Source of the DNA: Actinomycetota bacterium
Lineage (GTDB): Bacteria > Actinomycetota > Acidimicrobiia > Acidimicrobiales > Ilumatobacteraceae
Length of the DNA: 54,888 nt
Direction: 5' to 3'
NCBI GenBank assembly: GCA_027592925.1
Contig: JAQCJO010000007.1
Location: forward strand, 1 to 54,888
The position numbers and the translations under genes were made by a program. The notes below the pieces were generated by a model. It worked only from the letters and a program-made list of their open reading frames with translations. It did not search any database and was not told where the DNA came from. This document shows positions 42,248 to 51,356 of this stretch, piece by piece (position 1 is the stretch's first letter; each line of letters opens with the position of its first letter).

Positions 42248-44047
42248 ATGTGGGGTACAGCTGGTGGAGTTACCGACGAAGATCGCCTCAGTAGGGCACA
42301 GGCACGCACCATTATTGGCCGTGTTTTCAAAATGGCAGCGCCATTTCGCAAAACGATGTATGTGGGTTTTGCCTGTGTCATCGTGACAACATGTTGCGCA
42401 CTCGCAGCACCAGTCATCGTGCGCCATGGCATTGATGCCGGAATTCGTGCAAAAAATACACAAGCACTTAATCAGTCTGTCGTCATGTATCTCGCCGTTG
42501 TCACCCTGTCGTACATCTTTGGACGAATGCTTTTCTTATATGTCAATCGCACTGGCGAGATGTTTTTGCGAGTCTTGCGCCTCGCCGTATTTCGTCAGAT
42601 GCAACGACAGTCGATGGCATTTTTTGATCGCAATAAGGCAGGTGTGCTTGTTGCCCGAATGACGGCCGACATCGAATCGATGGCCGAACTCGTGCAGTTT
42701 GGTTTATTGCAGTTTTTGTCTGCTGGCTTGATGCTCGTATTTTCAATAGTTGTGTTGCTACTACTCAGTTGGCAGCTCACTCTCGTTGCCATGTGTGTCA
42801 TGCCAATCATCGTTCTTGCATCAATCAAGTTTCAGCACGACTCCAATAAGGCATACCTCACGGTGCGCGAGCGTGTTGGCGCAAACTTGTCAGCATTGCA
42901 AGAAGGCATCACCACCGTACGAGTCATTCAGGCCTACGCCCAGGAACAAGAGACGAAAGATAAGTTCTTCAAATCAAATCGCGCGTTGTTCGATAGCCAC
43001 GAGCGCAGTGTGCGCATCAGCACGTGGTACTTTGCGCTTGTTGAATTCTCTGGTGTCTTTGCATCTGCACTCATGATCGGTATTGGCGGATGGCTTGTAC
43101 ATCGCGGTGATGTCACGCTCGGCACTGTCGTTGCCTTCACACTGCTGATCTCGAGTTTGTTTGACCCAGTGCAGCAACTTTCTCAGTTGTACAACACCGT
43201 GCAGTCTGCTGGAGCGGCATTGAGCAAACTGTTTGCAATTCTCGATGCCAAACCAGAAGTTGACGAGCATCCTGCAGCAATCACACTGCCCACATCTGGT
43301 GTGCTCAAGGTTGACAACGTTTCATTCACCTACGCAACTGGTGAGCACCCAGCACTGAACGCTGTTTCGATCAGCGTTGCACCCGGTAAGAAACTGGCGC
43401 TCGTTGGCCCCACTGGTGCTGGTAAGTCAACTCTTGCCAAACTCATGGCCCGCATGTACGACCCTGTGTCGGGCACTGTGTCATATGGCGGAGTAGATCT
43501 CACCATGGGGTCCATGGATTCGCTACGTCAACGCATTGTCGTCGTGCCCCAAGAAGGCTTCTTGTTTAACGGCACCATTCGGGACAACCTGCGCATTGCA
43601 AAAATCACGGCTACTGACGCAGAAATAGATGCTGCCGTCGATGCCATCTCTGCAACCGAACACTTCGCACAGTTTCCTGATGGGCTCGAAACTGAAGTGC
43701 GCGAACGAGGTAGCCGTTTGTCGGCGGGCGAGCGCCAACTGGTTGCCCTTGCGCGTGCAGCACTTGTCGACCCAGCGGTGTTAGTGCTCGACGAAGCAAC
43801 ATCCAATCTCGACCCAGGCACCGAAGCCGAAGTAGAGCGCGCACTCGAGCGATTGATGAGCGGTCGCACCGTGATCGTGGTTGCTCACCGCCTATCAACA
43901 GTGCAACGCGCCGACCACATTGCGGTGATTGACGCAGCGCAGGTAGCCGAGTACGGCACACATGCCGAACTCATTGCCAAAAATGGACGCTATGCAGCCT
44001 TGGCTAGCGCCTGGCAAACATCTCAGCTCGTAACCGAGCAAAATTAA
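42248..44047 (+). CDS. ABC exporter half-transporter with consensus catalytic glutamate
   Basis: A 599-residue half-transporter and partner of the preceding gene. It has six membrane helices, Walker A GPTGAGKST, Walker B VLVLDEATSNLD with the catalytic glutamate, and VVAHRLST, but its signature is LSAGERQL rather than LSGGQ. The heterodimer therefore has one full site (its own Walker motifs plus the partner's LSGGQ) and one degenerate site, as expected for asymmetric exporters. The end of the gene overlaps an 11-base tandem duplication (44042-44063). Confidence 0.88.
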   Translation: MWGTAGGVTDEDRLSRAQARTIIGRVFKMAAPFRKTMYVGFACVIVTTCCALAAPVIVRHGIDAGIRAKNTQALNQSVVMYLAVVTLSYIFGRMLFLYVNRTGEMFLRVLRLAVFRQMQRQSMAFFDRNKAGVLVARMTADIESMAELVQFGLLQFLSAGLMLVFSIVVLLLLSWQLTLVAMCVMPIIVLASIKFQHDSNKAYLTVRERVGANLSALQEGITTVRVIQAYAQEQETKDKFFKSNRALFDSHERSVRISTWYFALVEFSGVFASALMIGIGGWLVHRGDVTLGTVVAFTLLISSLFDPVQQLSQLYNTVQSAGAALSKLFAILDAKPEVDEHPAAITLPTSGVLKVDNVSFTYATGEHPALNAVSISVAPGKKLALVGPTGAGKSTLAKLMARMYDPVSGTVSYGGVDLTMGSMDSLRQRIVVVPQEGFLFNGTIRDNLRIAKITATDAEIDAAVDAISATEHFAQFPDGLETEVRERGSRLSAGERQLVALARAALVDPAVLVLDEATSNLDPGTEAEVERALERLMSGRTVIVVAHRLSTVQRADHIAVIDAAQVAEYGTHAELIAKNGRYAALASAWQTSQLVTEQN

Positions 44048-44067
44048 GTCACAATTAAGTCACAATT
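44042..44067. repeat. Tandem duplication AATTAAGTCAC x2 before the photolyase-like gene
   Basis: The 11-base unit AATTAAGTCAC occurs twice in direct succession, followed by AATT. The first copy contains the TAA stop of the ABC gene. It marks a shift to AT-richer sequence that continues into the next gene, so it may be a junction left by DNA insertion or a slippage product. Confidence 0.6.
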
Positions 44068-44092
44068 TTTATCTTTGCAATATCGTGATGAC

Positions 44093-45289
44093 ATGACACA
44101 ACCGCTCATAGACCTCAATCGTGAGGTCTTAGAAATTATTCGTACAGATTTTGGTGGTCTGTATTCTGGCGAACTCGGGCTGAGTTCGATTTCTGGTGGG
44201 CAAAGTGCTGCAAATCTTGCTATTTCAAATCTCGATATCTCTCATTATGCAAATCGCCGTTCAGAAGTATTTCCAAAAAATAAGCGTGGTGCTTCTGTGT
44301 TATCTCCGTATCTTCGCCACAACATCCTTACACTGGATCAGGTTTATCGTGCTGTAAAAACTGCACCGTATAAGGATCGTGAAAAGTTTCGAGATGAACT
44401 TCTGTGGCAAGAATATGCGCGGCATTTATATGCTCGGCTAGGCACGAAGATTTTTGAGAATTTACGTTTTGAAGTCAACACTCACACACAAGGCGACGGC
44501 TGGAACAGGGAAATGCTGTGCGTCGATGAGGTGGTGTCAGAGCTTGAACAAGATGGTTGGCTGGTTAATCAAACAAGAATGTGGCTTGCCTCTCATTGGA
44601 CGGTCAGAAATGAAATGGGCTGGCTCCACGGGCAGGAAAGAATGCATCGAGAATTACTGGATGGTTCTCGGGCAGCCAACATCTTGGGCTGGCAATGGAC
44701 GGTCGGTGCGGGAACTGGCAAGCCCTATGGATTTGCAAAGTGGCAAGTGGACAAGCGAGCGCCAGGTCTCTGCTTGAAATGCCCTTTGAGTAATAATTGT
44801 CCAATTCGAGAGTTTCCTGAAGAGATTGCACCGCGGCAACTCGAGCGCGATCCATTAATTGACCACGACCCTGACGTATCTGCAACCACCGGTCCAGTTG
44901 CTCCCGTAAAAAGTGCTGATGCGGATTATGTGCTTCTTACAATTGACTCGCTCGGAGACAACGATGCTGCACTTGCTGCACATCCCCACCTGCCAGCGGT
45001 GTTTGTTTTTAATGAGTTGGCTTTAAAAAAACTGCAATTGAGTTCACGACGTATCGGTTTCTATTTGCAGACTCTTCAAGACATGAGTACACGTAGACAT
45101 GTACAAACATTTCTTGGCGATCCGTATCAATTTGCCCGCGAGAATGCCGTCGCAATTACCTATGCACCAGTGCCATCATTCAAAAAATTCAGCAACTTGG
45201 CCGAGGTCTTCCCATACCCATGGTTGCGACCCCCGCATGCGGGATCTGTGCAGAGTTTTACTTCGTGGAGAACAAAACTCGGTAAGTAA
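44093..45289 (+). CDS. Photolyase/cryptochrome-like flavoprotein with permuted domain order
   Basis: A 398-residue protein whose N-terminal part (about 30-240) is the photolyase FAD-binding domain: SPYLRHNILTLDQVYRA, RDELLWQEYARH, TRMWLASHWTVRNEMGWLHG and ANILGWQWTVGAGTGKPYGF. The C-terminal part (about 275-398) looks like the alpha/beta domain that opens normal photolyases, with LGDNDAALAAHPHLPAVFVF. Order is thus reversed. Cys143, 227, 230 and 236 (C...CLKCPLSNNC) resemble the cluster ligands of FeS-BCP photolyases. Composition is AT-richer than its neighbours, suggesting transfer. It could be a DNA repair enzyme or photoreceptor. The start is ATG 44093; ATG 44075 is the alternative. Confidence 0.7.
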   Translation: MTQPLIDLNREVLEIIRTDFGGLYSGELGLSSISGGQSAANLAISNLDISHYANRRSEVFPKNKRGASVLSPYLRHNILTLDQVYRAVKTAPYKDREKFRDELLWQEYARHLYARLGTKIFENLRFEVNTHTQGDGWNREMLCVDEVVSELEQDGWLVNQTRMWLASHWTVRNEMGWLHGQERMHRELLDGSRAANILGWQWTVGAGTGKPYGFAKWQVDKRAPGLCLKCPLSNNCPIREFPEEIAPRQLERDPLIDHDPDVSATTGPVAPVKSADADYVLLTIDSLGDNDAALAAHPHLPAVFVFNELALKKLQLSSRRIGFYLQTLQDMSTRRHVQTFLGDPYQFARENAVAITYAPVPSFKKFSNLAEVFPYPWLRPPHAGSVQSFTSWRTKLGK

Positions 45290-45319
45290 TCTGCAAAGCC
45301 TGCTACGCGCGAACGTGTT

Positions 45320-46747
45320 TTAGAGCTGCATGCTCTTGATCTCGAGAAATTCCTCGAAGCCGTAGTCGCCGTATTCGCGACCAACGCCAGACTGCTTGTA
45401 TCCACCAAACGGTGCATTGGCATTAAATGCTCCACCGTTGACTTCAACCTGACCAGTGCGCATGCGACGTGCAATTGCTATTGCATGATCTTTGTCGGCA
45501 GCCCACACGCCGCCGGCTAGGCCGTACACCGTGTCGTTAGCAATGCGAATTGCGTCTTCTTCGTCATTATATGCAATGACGCTCAAGACTGGTCCGAAGA
45601 TTTCTTCTTGAGCAATCGTCATCGACGTTGTCACATTGGAGAAAATTGTTGGCTTGACGTAGTAACCCTTTGACACGCCTTCTGGCACACCAACACCACC
45701 GACAAGAACCTTTGCGCCCTCATCGATTCCCTTTTGGATGAAGCCATTGACGCGGTCGCGCTGTGCAGCCGACGAAAGGGGTCCAAGGTGCGTCGTCTTT
45801 TCAAACGGATCGCCAACTACAACCGCATTGCCCGCTGCGGTCAGAATTGCTTCTGCTTCTTCGAGGCGCGCCTTTGGCACGAGCATGCGGGTGAGTGCCG
45901 AGCATGTTTGTCCGCTGTTGAGAAATGCTTTGCCAACACCCGACGACACAGCCTTAGCAAATGTCTCGGTGTCGAGATCGGCGCAAATGATGTTGGCCGA
46001 CTTGCCGCCCAACTCGAGTGCCACCTTCTTGATTGTCTCAGCAGACACTTGACTGACGCGACGTCCTGCGCGGGTTGATCCTGTGAACGACATCATGTCA
46101 ATATCGGTATGTGCCGACATGGCTTCGCCAACAACTGGGCCGGTGCCGGTGATCATGTTGAACACACCTGCAGGCAAACCAATCTCGTCAATGACCTCGG
46201 CAAGGATGAATGCGTCAAGTGGTGCAATCTCGCTTGGCTTGAGCACCACGGTGCAACCAGCGGCCATTGCAAATGCCACCTTGGCAGCGATTTGGTGCAA
46301 TGGATAGTTCCATGGCGTAATGCAACCAACAACACCAATTGGCTCGCGCACCACAACCGATGACCCAACTTCGCGTGAGTACGAGTAGTTTTCGGCAATT
46401 GCTGCTGCTTGCTTAAATGAGTTGATTGGCAAACCAACCTGAATCATCTGGCTCAAAAACTTGGTCATACCGGTCTCGCGCGAAATGGCCGAGGCAATCT
46501 CGTCCATGCGTGCAGCCAGGCCATCACCAATGCGGCTCATGTACTTGCCACGCTCTTGTGCGTCGAGTGCCGACCACGAATCAAATGCTGCTCGTGCTGC
46601 TTGAGCGGCGAGGTCTACTTCTTTTGCGGTGCATGAAGGAATAGTGGCCATGACCGACTCATCGGTCGAATCCCATACTTCGATCGTGTCGGTGCTGCTT
46701 GGAGCTACCCATTTGCCGTTGATGTACACCTGGCTGTAGTTAGTCAT
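45320..46747 (-). CDS. NAD(P)-dependent aldehyde dehydrogenase
   Basis: A 475-residue aldehyde dehydrogenase. The catalytic cysteine is in [14 protein letters not shown], the general-base glutamate in [13 protein letters not shown], the cofactor motif is FTGSTRAGR, and [16 protein letters not shown] is the usual oxyanion/substrate region. It oxidises an aldehyde to the acid in the cytosol; the substrate cannot be named. I chose ATG 46747, preceded by GGGAGA; the upstream extension to 46795 lacks family similarity. It is divergent from the cobalamin adenosyltransferase gene with a 153-base gap in which I see no defined site. Confidence 0.87.
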   Translation of the reverse strand: MTNYSQVYINGKWVAPSSTDTIEVWDSTDESVMATIPSCTAKEVDLAAQAARAAFDSWSALDAQERGKYMSRIGDGLAARMDEIASAISRETGMTKFLSQMIQVGLPINSFKQAAAIAENYSYSREVGSSVVVREPIGVVGCITPWNYPLHQIAAKVAFAMAAGCTVVLKPSEIAPLDAFILAEVIDEIGLPAGVFNMITGTGPVVGEAMSAHTDIDMMSFTGSTRAGRRVSQVSAETIKKVALELGGKSANIICADLDTETFAKAVSSGVGKAFLNSGQTCSALTRMLVPKARLEEAEAILTAAGNAVVVGDPFEKTTHLGPLSSAAQRDRVNGFIQKGIDEGAKVLVGGVGVPEGVSKGYYVKPTIFSNVTTSMTIAQEEIFGPVLSVIAYNDEEDAIRIANDTVYGLAGGVWAADKDHAIAIARRMRTGQVEVNGGAFNANAPFGGYKQSGVGREYGDYGFEEFLEIKSMQL

Positions 46748-46900
46748 TTTCGTCTCCCAAGAATCGTGATGTGTCTCAACAGAGTATCTAGCCAAAACGT
46801 CTCAATTCTCATCGCAGGGGCTTTCGGGAGATGCCATGCACGCCAGTGTGGCAAGTATGACCTCAGTGTTGCTGTGGTTGTCAAGTATCGTGAAAGGGTC

Positions 46901-47449
46901 ATGGCACGCGAAAAGGTATATACCCGAGCAGGGGACGATGGAACCACGGGTCTCTTTTATGGCGGTCGCGTGGGCAAAGACTCTGCGTTGCCGCGGGCGT
47001 ATGGCGCGGTTGATGAAGCACAGTCGATCTTGGGTTTGGTGCGCGCCGAAGCTGGCAAAGGCACCGAACTGGATGACATGGTGGTGCATATATGTAGAGA
47101 CCTCTGGGTGTTGATGGCCGAGTTGGCAACGTTGCCCGAAAACCGACACAAGTTGGTTGACGGCAAGACGCGAGTAACAGCCGAAATGGTGACCAACCTT
47201 GAGACGATGATTGACTCGCTTGATGAACGCTTTACGCCGCCAACCGACTTTGTTGTGCCTGGTCAAAACAAAGTGTCTGCTCTGCTCGATGTTGGTCGTA
47301 CGGTGACACGCCGAGCCGAGCGTCATTCGCTTGCTGCCGCTCCACCGCCATCACAGTCGACTCCGTATCTCAACAGGTTGAGCGACTTGTTATGGACACT
47401 TGCTCGTTGGCAAGAGGGCGAGTCGTTGGCAGTGAAAGACGTTATTTAA
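46901..47449 (+). CDS. PduO-type cob(I)alamin adenosyltransferase
   Basis: A 182-residue PduO-type adenosyltransferase. The ATP-binding N terminus YTRAGDDGTTGLFYGGRVGKD, the AYGAVDEAQSILGLVRA helix, the FVVPGQNKVSALLDVGRTVTRRAER motif and the C-terminal YLNRLSDLLWTLARW match the family. It adds the adenosyl group to cob(I)alamin, supplying B12-dependent mutases such as methylmalonyl-CoA mutase. The usual LPGG reads VPGQ here. I chose ATG 46901 with AAGGG upstream. A leucyl aminopeptidase gene follows 34 bases later. Confidence 0.85.
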   Translation: MAREKVYTRAGDDGTTGLFYGGRVGKDSALPRAYGAVDEAQSILGLVRAEAGKGTELDDMVVHICRDLWVLMAELATLPENRHKLVDGKTRVTAEMVTNLETMIDSLDERFTPPTDFVVPGQNKVSALLDVGRTVTRRAERHSLAAAPPPSQSTPYLNRLSDLLWTLARWQEGESLAVKDVI

Positions 47450-47483
47450 ATTTTTCTACAATAAATACACACGAGGAGACAAC

Positions 47484-48953
47484 ATGTCAATCAACTTTGA
47501 AGTGGCGAGCAAGACTCCAGCAGATGTGAGTGTAATCGGCATCGCGGTATCGACAGACGGTGCGATGCCTAAAGAGGTTTCGTTGTCGCGCAAGGCGCTT
47601 GAGACCGTTGGTTTCTCGGGCAAGGTTGGGCAGACATCGGTGATCGCTGCCGATCGTGGTGCGGTGACTGTGGTGATTGGCATTGGCGAGTCGTCGAAGG
47701 TGACTGCCGATTCGTTGCGCAAATCGGCTGCAGCATTTGGTCGTGCGACATCATCGTTTGGATCGGTAGCAACAACGCTTGCTGGCGTGGCAAAAGTGGA
47801 TCGCAAGTTGGCGGCACAAGTAGTGGTCGAGGGCATTTCGCTCGCCGTGCATCGCTACACCGATCTAAAAACTGTTGATAAGAAGGCGCCAAAGTTGGCA
47901 TCGGTCACTCTTGTCGGCACAACGGCCAATGCAGCACAACTGAAGGTTGGTGCAAAGCGCGGCCAAGTGATCGCCAATGCCACCAACATGGCGCGTGATT
48001 TTGCGAGCATGCCACCAGCGCACCTCACCGCAACGATGTTTGCAAACCATGCAGTACGCATCGCGGGCGAGACCGGTATGAAAGTAGAAGTGTTTAATAA
48101 AGATCAGTTGTTGGCAATGGGTTGCGGCGGAATCATCGGAGTTAACCGCGGCAGCGTCGAGCCACCACGAATGGTGCGCTTGACATACAAGCCTGCAGGT
48201 GGTGCAAAGAAAAACTCGAAGCCACATCTGATCATGGTGGGTAAGGGCGTGATGTATGACTCGGGTGGTATTTCACTCAAGCCATCTGACCCTTCGCACG
48301 CAATGATGAAGGGCGACATGAGCGGCGCGGCTGCAGTGTTGTCGTCGATGTCGACGTTGAAAGCGCTCGGCTGCACAAACCAAGTGACTGGATACTTGAT
48401 GTGCACCGATAACTTGCCTTCGGGTAGTGCAATGGCGATGGGCGATGTGCTGCACATGCACAATGGCAAGACAGTTGAGATTTTTAACACCGATGCTGAA
48501 GGTCGATTGATCTTGGCAGATGGTTTGTCGCTCGCTGCAAATCAAAAACCAGACGCCATCGTTGATATTGCGACGCTGACTGGTGCATGCGCTCGAGCAT
48601 TGGGTGAAGGAATGGCTGGCGTGTTGGGCAACAATCAAAAGTGGATCGATCAGTTGACCGCATCAGCAGCGCGTACCGACGAAAAACTGTGGCAGTTGCC
48701 GCTCGAGCGCGAGTATCGCGTTGGGCTCGACTCGGTAGTTGCCGACATGAAAAACGTGGGTGGCGAAGCCGGTGCAATTACTGCAGCATTATTTTTGGAC
48801 GAGTTTGTTGGCAGTGTGCCATGGGCTCACCTGGACATTGCGGGACCAATGTGGTCAAACTCTGACAGTGGTTGGTTGCAAAAGGGTATGACGGCTTATG
48901 GAACGCGACTCTTGATTGACGCCGCGCTCAACTTCAAACGCCCATCCCGCTAG
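47484..48953 (+). CDS. pepA: Leucyl aminopeptidase (M17)
   Basis: A 489-residue M17 cytosolic aminopeptidase. The C-terminal catalytic half has VGKGVMYDSGGISLKPS (catalytic lysine and metal aspartate), MKGDMSGAAAVL and the signature NTDAEGRLILADGL with two metal ligands and the catalytic arginine. The N-terminal third is the variable hexamer-assembly domain. It removes N-terminal residues from peptides with two divalent metals. GAGGAG lies just before the ATG. Its TAG stop overlaps the convergent acyl-CoA dehydrogenase stop at the palindrome CTAG. Confidence 0.9.
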   Translation: MSINFEVASKTPADVSVIGIAVSTDGAMPKEVSLSRKALETVGFSGKVGQTSVIAADRGAVTVVIGIGESSKVTADSLRKSAAAFGRATSSFGSVATTLAGVAKVDRKLAAQVVVEGISLAVHRYTDLKTVDKKAPKLASVTLVGTTANAAQLKVGAKRGQVIANATNMARDFASMPPAHLTATMFANHAVRIAGETGMKVEVFNKDQLLAMGCGGIIGVNRGSVEPPRMVRLTYKPAGGAKKNSKPHLIMVGKGVMYDSGGISLKPSDPSHAMMKGDMSGAAAVLSSMSTLKALGCTNQVTGYLMCTDNLPSGSAMAMGDVLHMHNGKTVEIFNTDAEGRLILADGLSLAANQKPDAIVDIATLTGACARALGEGMAGVLGNNQKWIDQLTASAARTDEKLWQLPLEREYRVGLDSVVADMKNVGGEAGAITAALFLDEFVGSVPWAHLDIAGPMWSNSDSGWLQKGMTAYGTRLLIDAALNFKRPSR

Positions 48954-50224
48954 CCCTTTTGGGTGCCAACCTTGATGTCGCGGAATGGCGACTTAGAGTC
49001 GATACCAACATCTTTTGGCAACCCGAGCACACGCTCGCCGACGATGTTGCGCATTACTTCATCTGAACCGCCTGCAATGCGCATGCCCGGTGCGCCGAGC
49101 AACAACTGACTCCATGCATACGTGCCCCACTCGCCGGTGTCGACAACAAGCTTTGCGCCAAGGATGTGAGCAACGAGATCGTTGAGACGCTTTTGGTTGT
49201 TGACGAGGGCCATCTTGCCGATTGACATCTCGGGCCCTGGCAATTGACCAGCGCGCATTTTGTCGGTGGCGCGTTGGCTCGTAAAGCCTGCAACACGAGA
49301 GTTGATGTAGAGGTCGGCGAGCATGTCGCGCACGATTGGGTCTTTGTCTAGCTCATAATGGCGGATCATTGCAACTAGGCGGGTGTGAATGTTGTTTTCG
49401 CCAGAGTCGGCTGCACCGATGGATGCGCGCTCGTTCATGAGCGTGGTGAGTGCGACATTCCAACCGTTATTGACATCGCCGAGACGGTGATCGTCGGGTA
49501 CACGCACTTCGTTGAAGAACACTTCGTTGAAGCTTGCTCCACCCGTCATTTGGCGCAGTGGGCGAATCTCAACTCCAGGTGCATGCATGTCGACAATGAA
49601 GCCAGTGAGGCCTTTGTGTTTTGGCAGCGATGGGTCTGTGCGACAAATGATTTCTCCGATGTCGGAAAACTGCGCACCAGATGTCCACACTTTTTGACCA
49701 GTGATACGCCACTCGTCACCATCGCGCTCTGCCTTTGCTTGTAGCGACGCCAAGTCGCTGCCTGCGCCAGGCTCGGAAAACAACTGACAGGCCACAACAT
49801 CAGCACGCCACATTGCTTTGAGGTATTTTGCTTTTGCAGCATCGGATGCATGATCCAAGATTGTTGGTGCGACCATGCCGAGGCCAATTTGGAATACACC
49901 AAGTGGCGCGGTGCGGTACTCGCGCTCAACTGCGTTGTATGCGCGTTCATGCACAGGAGTTAAGCCTGAGCCACCAAACTCTTTTGGCCCAGTGATCCAG
50001 GCAAAGCCTGCATCAAAGCGTTTGGATTGCCAATCTTTTGCTTTGGCGAGCATCTCCATCTCGGCCTTGCGACTGCGCTCTTCAAACATTGACACGTTGT
50101 CGGTGCCCTCACCCCATGTGAACTTGGTTTTGACTTGTTTGCGCTCGGCATTGGCCTCAAGAAACTTGCGTGCCGACGTTGCGAAATCCTCGACAGAAAT
50201 AGGTGTAGATGGAACAGTTGTCAT
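48950..50224 (-). CDS. Acyl-CoA dehydrogenase family protein
   Basis: A 424-residue acyl-CoA dehydrogenase. CQLFSEPGAGSDLASLQAKAERDGDEW (flavin and substrate loop), ITGQKVWTSGAQFSD and the C-terminal GGSDEVMRNIVGERVLGLPKD are typical of the FadE group in actinobacteria; the first 50 residues contain a charged linker (RKFLEANAERKQVKTKF). I chose ATG 50224, with GTAGGT just upstream, rather than the in-frame start at 50272. It ends at the same CTAG as the convergent aminopeptidase gene. Substrate unknown. Confidence 0.87.
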   Translation of the reverse strand: MTTVPSTPISVEDFATSARKFLEANAERKQVKTKFTWGEGTDNVSMFEERSRKAEMEMLAKAKDWQSKRFDAGFAWITGPKEFGGSGLTPVHERAYNAVEREYRTAPLGVFQIGLGMVAPTILDHASDAAKAKYLKAMWRADVVACQLFSEPGAGSDLASLQAKAERDGDEWRITGQKVWTSGAQFSDIGEIICRTDPSLPKHKGLTGFIVDMHAPGVEIRPLRQMTGGASFNEVFFNEVRVPDDHRLGDVNNGWNVALTTLMNERASIGAADSGENNIHTRLVAMIRHYELDKDPIVRDMLADLYINSRVAGFTSQRATDKMRAGQLPGPEMSIGKMALVNNQKRLNDLVAHILGAKLVVDTGEWGTYAWSQLLLGAPGMRIAGGSDEVMRNIVGERVLGLPKDVGIDSKSPFRDIKVGTQKG

Positions 50225-50286
50225 ACCTACAACGGTAGTTGGGCGAGGCTGGCTTTGGCGAAGGCGAGTCAACTAGTCTCTAGCCC

Positions 50287-50748
50287 ATGGGTCAACCTGT
50301 TTCCGTCGTTCAAAAGCCATCGGCAACACCTGGTCGGGTTCGTTTTGAGATCAACCGTTCGCTGACCGGTCAGGGCCACGAGCGATACGCAAGCATCTCG
50401 GCTGCAAATGGCGTCAAGCCTGCAGATGTGCTGGCACAGCGCCTTTTTGCAACGGGCAAAGTGAGCGCAGTGCATGTGTATTCCAACGTGATCACTGTTG
50501 ATGTGGCCGAAGGCGCGAGCAACGATGGTTTGGCCAAAGTTGTCGAAGATCTGTATCAATACTGGAAGCCTGGCATGGCTCCAAAGTCGACTGAAGAGCT
50601 GTTGGCAATGGTGCCAAAGAGCGCAGAGACGACAAGTGTGCCAACGGCTGATGCAGGTGGTGCGCCGGTGTCGGCTGCAGCCAGCAAGATTCCTGTTTTA
50701 CTGTTGGTTCGCAGCCAAGCAGCACTGGCAAAGGCTCGCGCTCAGTAA
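50287..50748 (+). CDS. Nfu N-terminal domain-like protein
   Basis: A 153-residue protein whose first 75 residues (TPGRVRFEINRSLTGQG, ADVLAQRLFATGKVSAVHVYSNVITVDV) resemble the N-terminal domain of Nfu/NifU-like scaffold proteins, which lacks the cluster-binding CxxC. The C-terminal half is low-complexity, Ala/Ser/Thr-rich. No cysteine is present, so it cannot itself hold an Fe-S cluster and more likely plays an accessory role. Its stop codon lies four bases before the LexA box that starts the mutasome region. Function uncertain. Confidence 0.6.
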   Translation: MGQPVSVVQKPSATPGRVRFEINRSLTGQGHERYASISAANGVKPADVLAQRLFATGKVSAVHVYSNVITVDVAEGASNDGLAKVVEDLYQYWKPGMAPKSTEELLAMVPKSAETTSVPTADAGGAPVSAAASKIPVLLLVRSQAALAKARAQ

Positions 50749-50751
50749 CTA

Positions 50752-50765
50752 CGAACATATGTTCG
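50752..50765. promoter_or_regulatory. LexA (SOS) box upstream of imuA'
   Basis: CGAACATATGTTCG is a perfect 14-base palindrome matching the actinobacterial LexA consensus (CGAAC-N4-GTTCG). It lies 13 bases before the imuA' ATG and shares its flanks (A before, CTA after) with the second box at 53538-53551. It should place the imuA'-imuB genes under DNA-damage control. Confidence 0.9.
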
Positions 50766-50778
50766 CTACAGTGAGGGT

Positions 50779-51354
50779 ATGTCTAGTTCGCTACCCGTAA
50801 CCCAGGCTTTGCAGTCGATAGTTCCAGACGGGGTGCTGGTGCGGGGACGCACCGTGTTGTGCAGTGGCGATGCCGCAATGTCGACCGCGTTGTTGTTGGT
50901 GTGTGCTGCCACCCAAGCCGGTTCGTGGCTGGCCATCGTGGGTGTGAATGATCTCGGGTTGATGTCGGCATGTGAACAAGGTGTTGCATTGCAACGCACG
51001 GTGTTAGTGACACCAACATCCAACAAAAAAGATTGGACAAGCACAGTTGCTGCTGTTGCCGATGGCTTTGACGTGATGATGCTTGAGGTGCCGCGAGACG
51101 TGAGCGAGTCTGATGCGCGACGTATTCAAACCCGCATTCAGGCGCGACGCAATGTGCTTGTGTTGGTAGAAACATCGCGACATGCAACACCGCGATCAAT
51201 GTTTCAACCCGATGTGGTGTTGCATACACAGACTACAAAGTGGGACGGTATCGAGCATGGGGCTGGCTATGTGCAGGGCCGACACATTGATGTGACGGTA
51301 AGTGGCAGACGCGTGCCGCGAGCGATGCAACACGTGTTGCAACATGTTGGCTAG
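50779..51354 (+). CDS. imuA': ImuA'-like mutasome protein
   Basis: A 191-residue RecA-fold-like protein immediately before imuB, two bases apart, with a LexA box 13 bases upstream. Position and pattern identify it as actinobacterial ImuA': a strand-turn GRTVLCSGDAAMSTALLLV where RecA has its Walker A, but without the canonical GKT, as is usual in this family. ImuA' bridges ImuB and DnaE2 in damage-induced mutagenesis. The sequence is weakly conserved, so the call rests strongly on context. Confidence 0.78.
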   Translation: MSSSLPVTQALQSIVPDGVLVRGRTVLCSGDAAMSTALLLVCAATQAGSWLAIVGVNDLGLMSACEQGVALQRTVLVTPTSNKKDWTSTVAAVADGFDVMMLEVPRDVSESDARRIQTRIQARRNVLVLVETSRHATPRSMFQPDVVLHTQTTKWDGIEHGAGYVQGRHIDVTVSGRRVPRAMQHVLQHVG

Positions 51355-51356
51355 CA

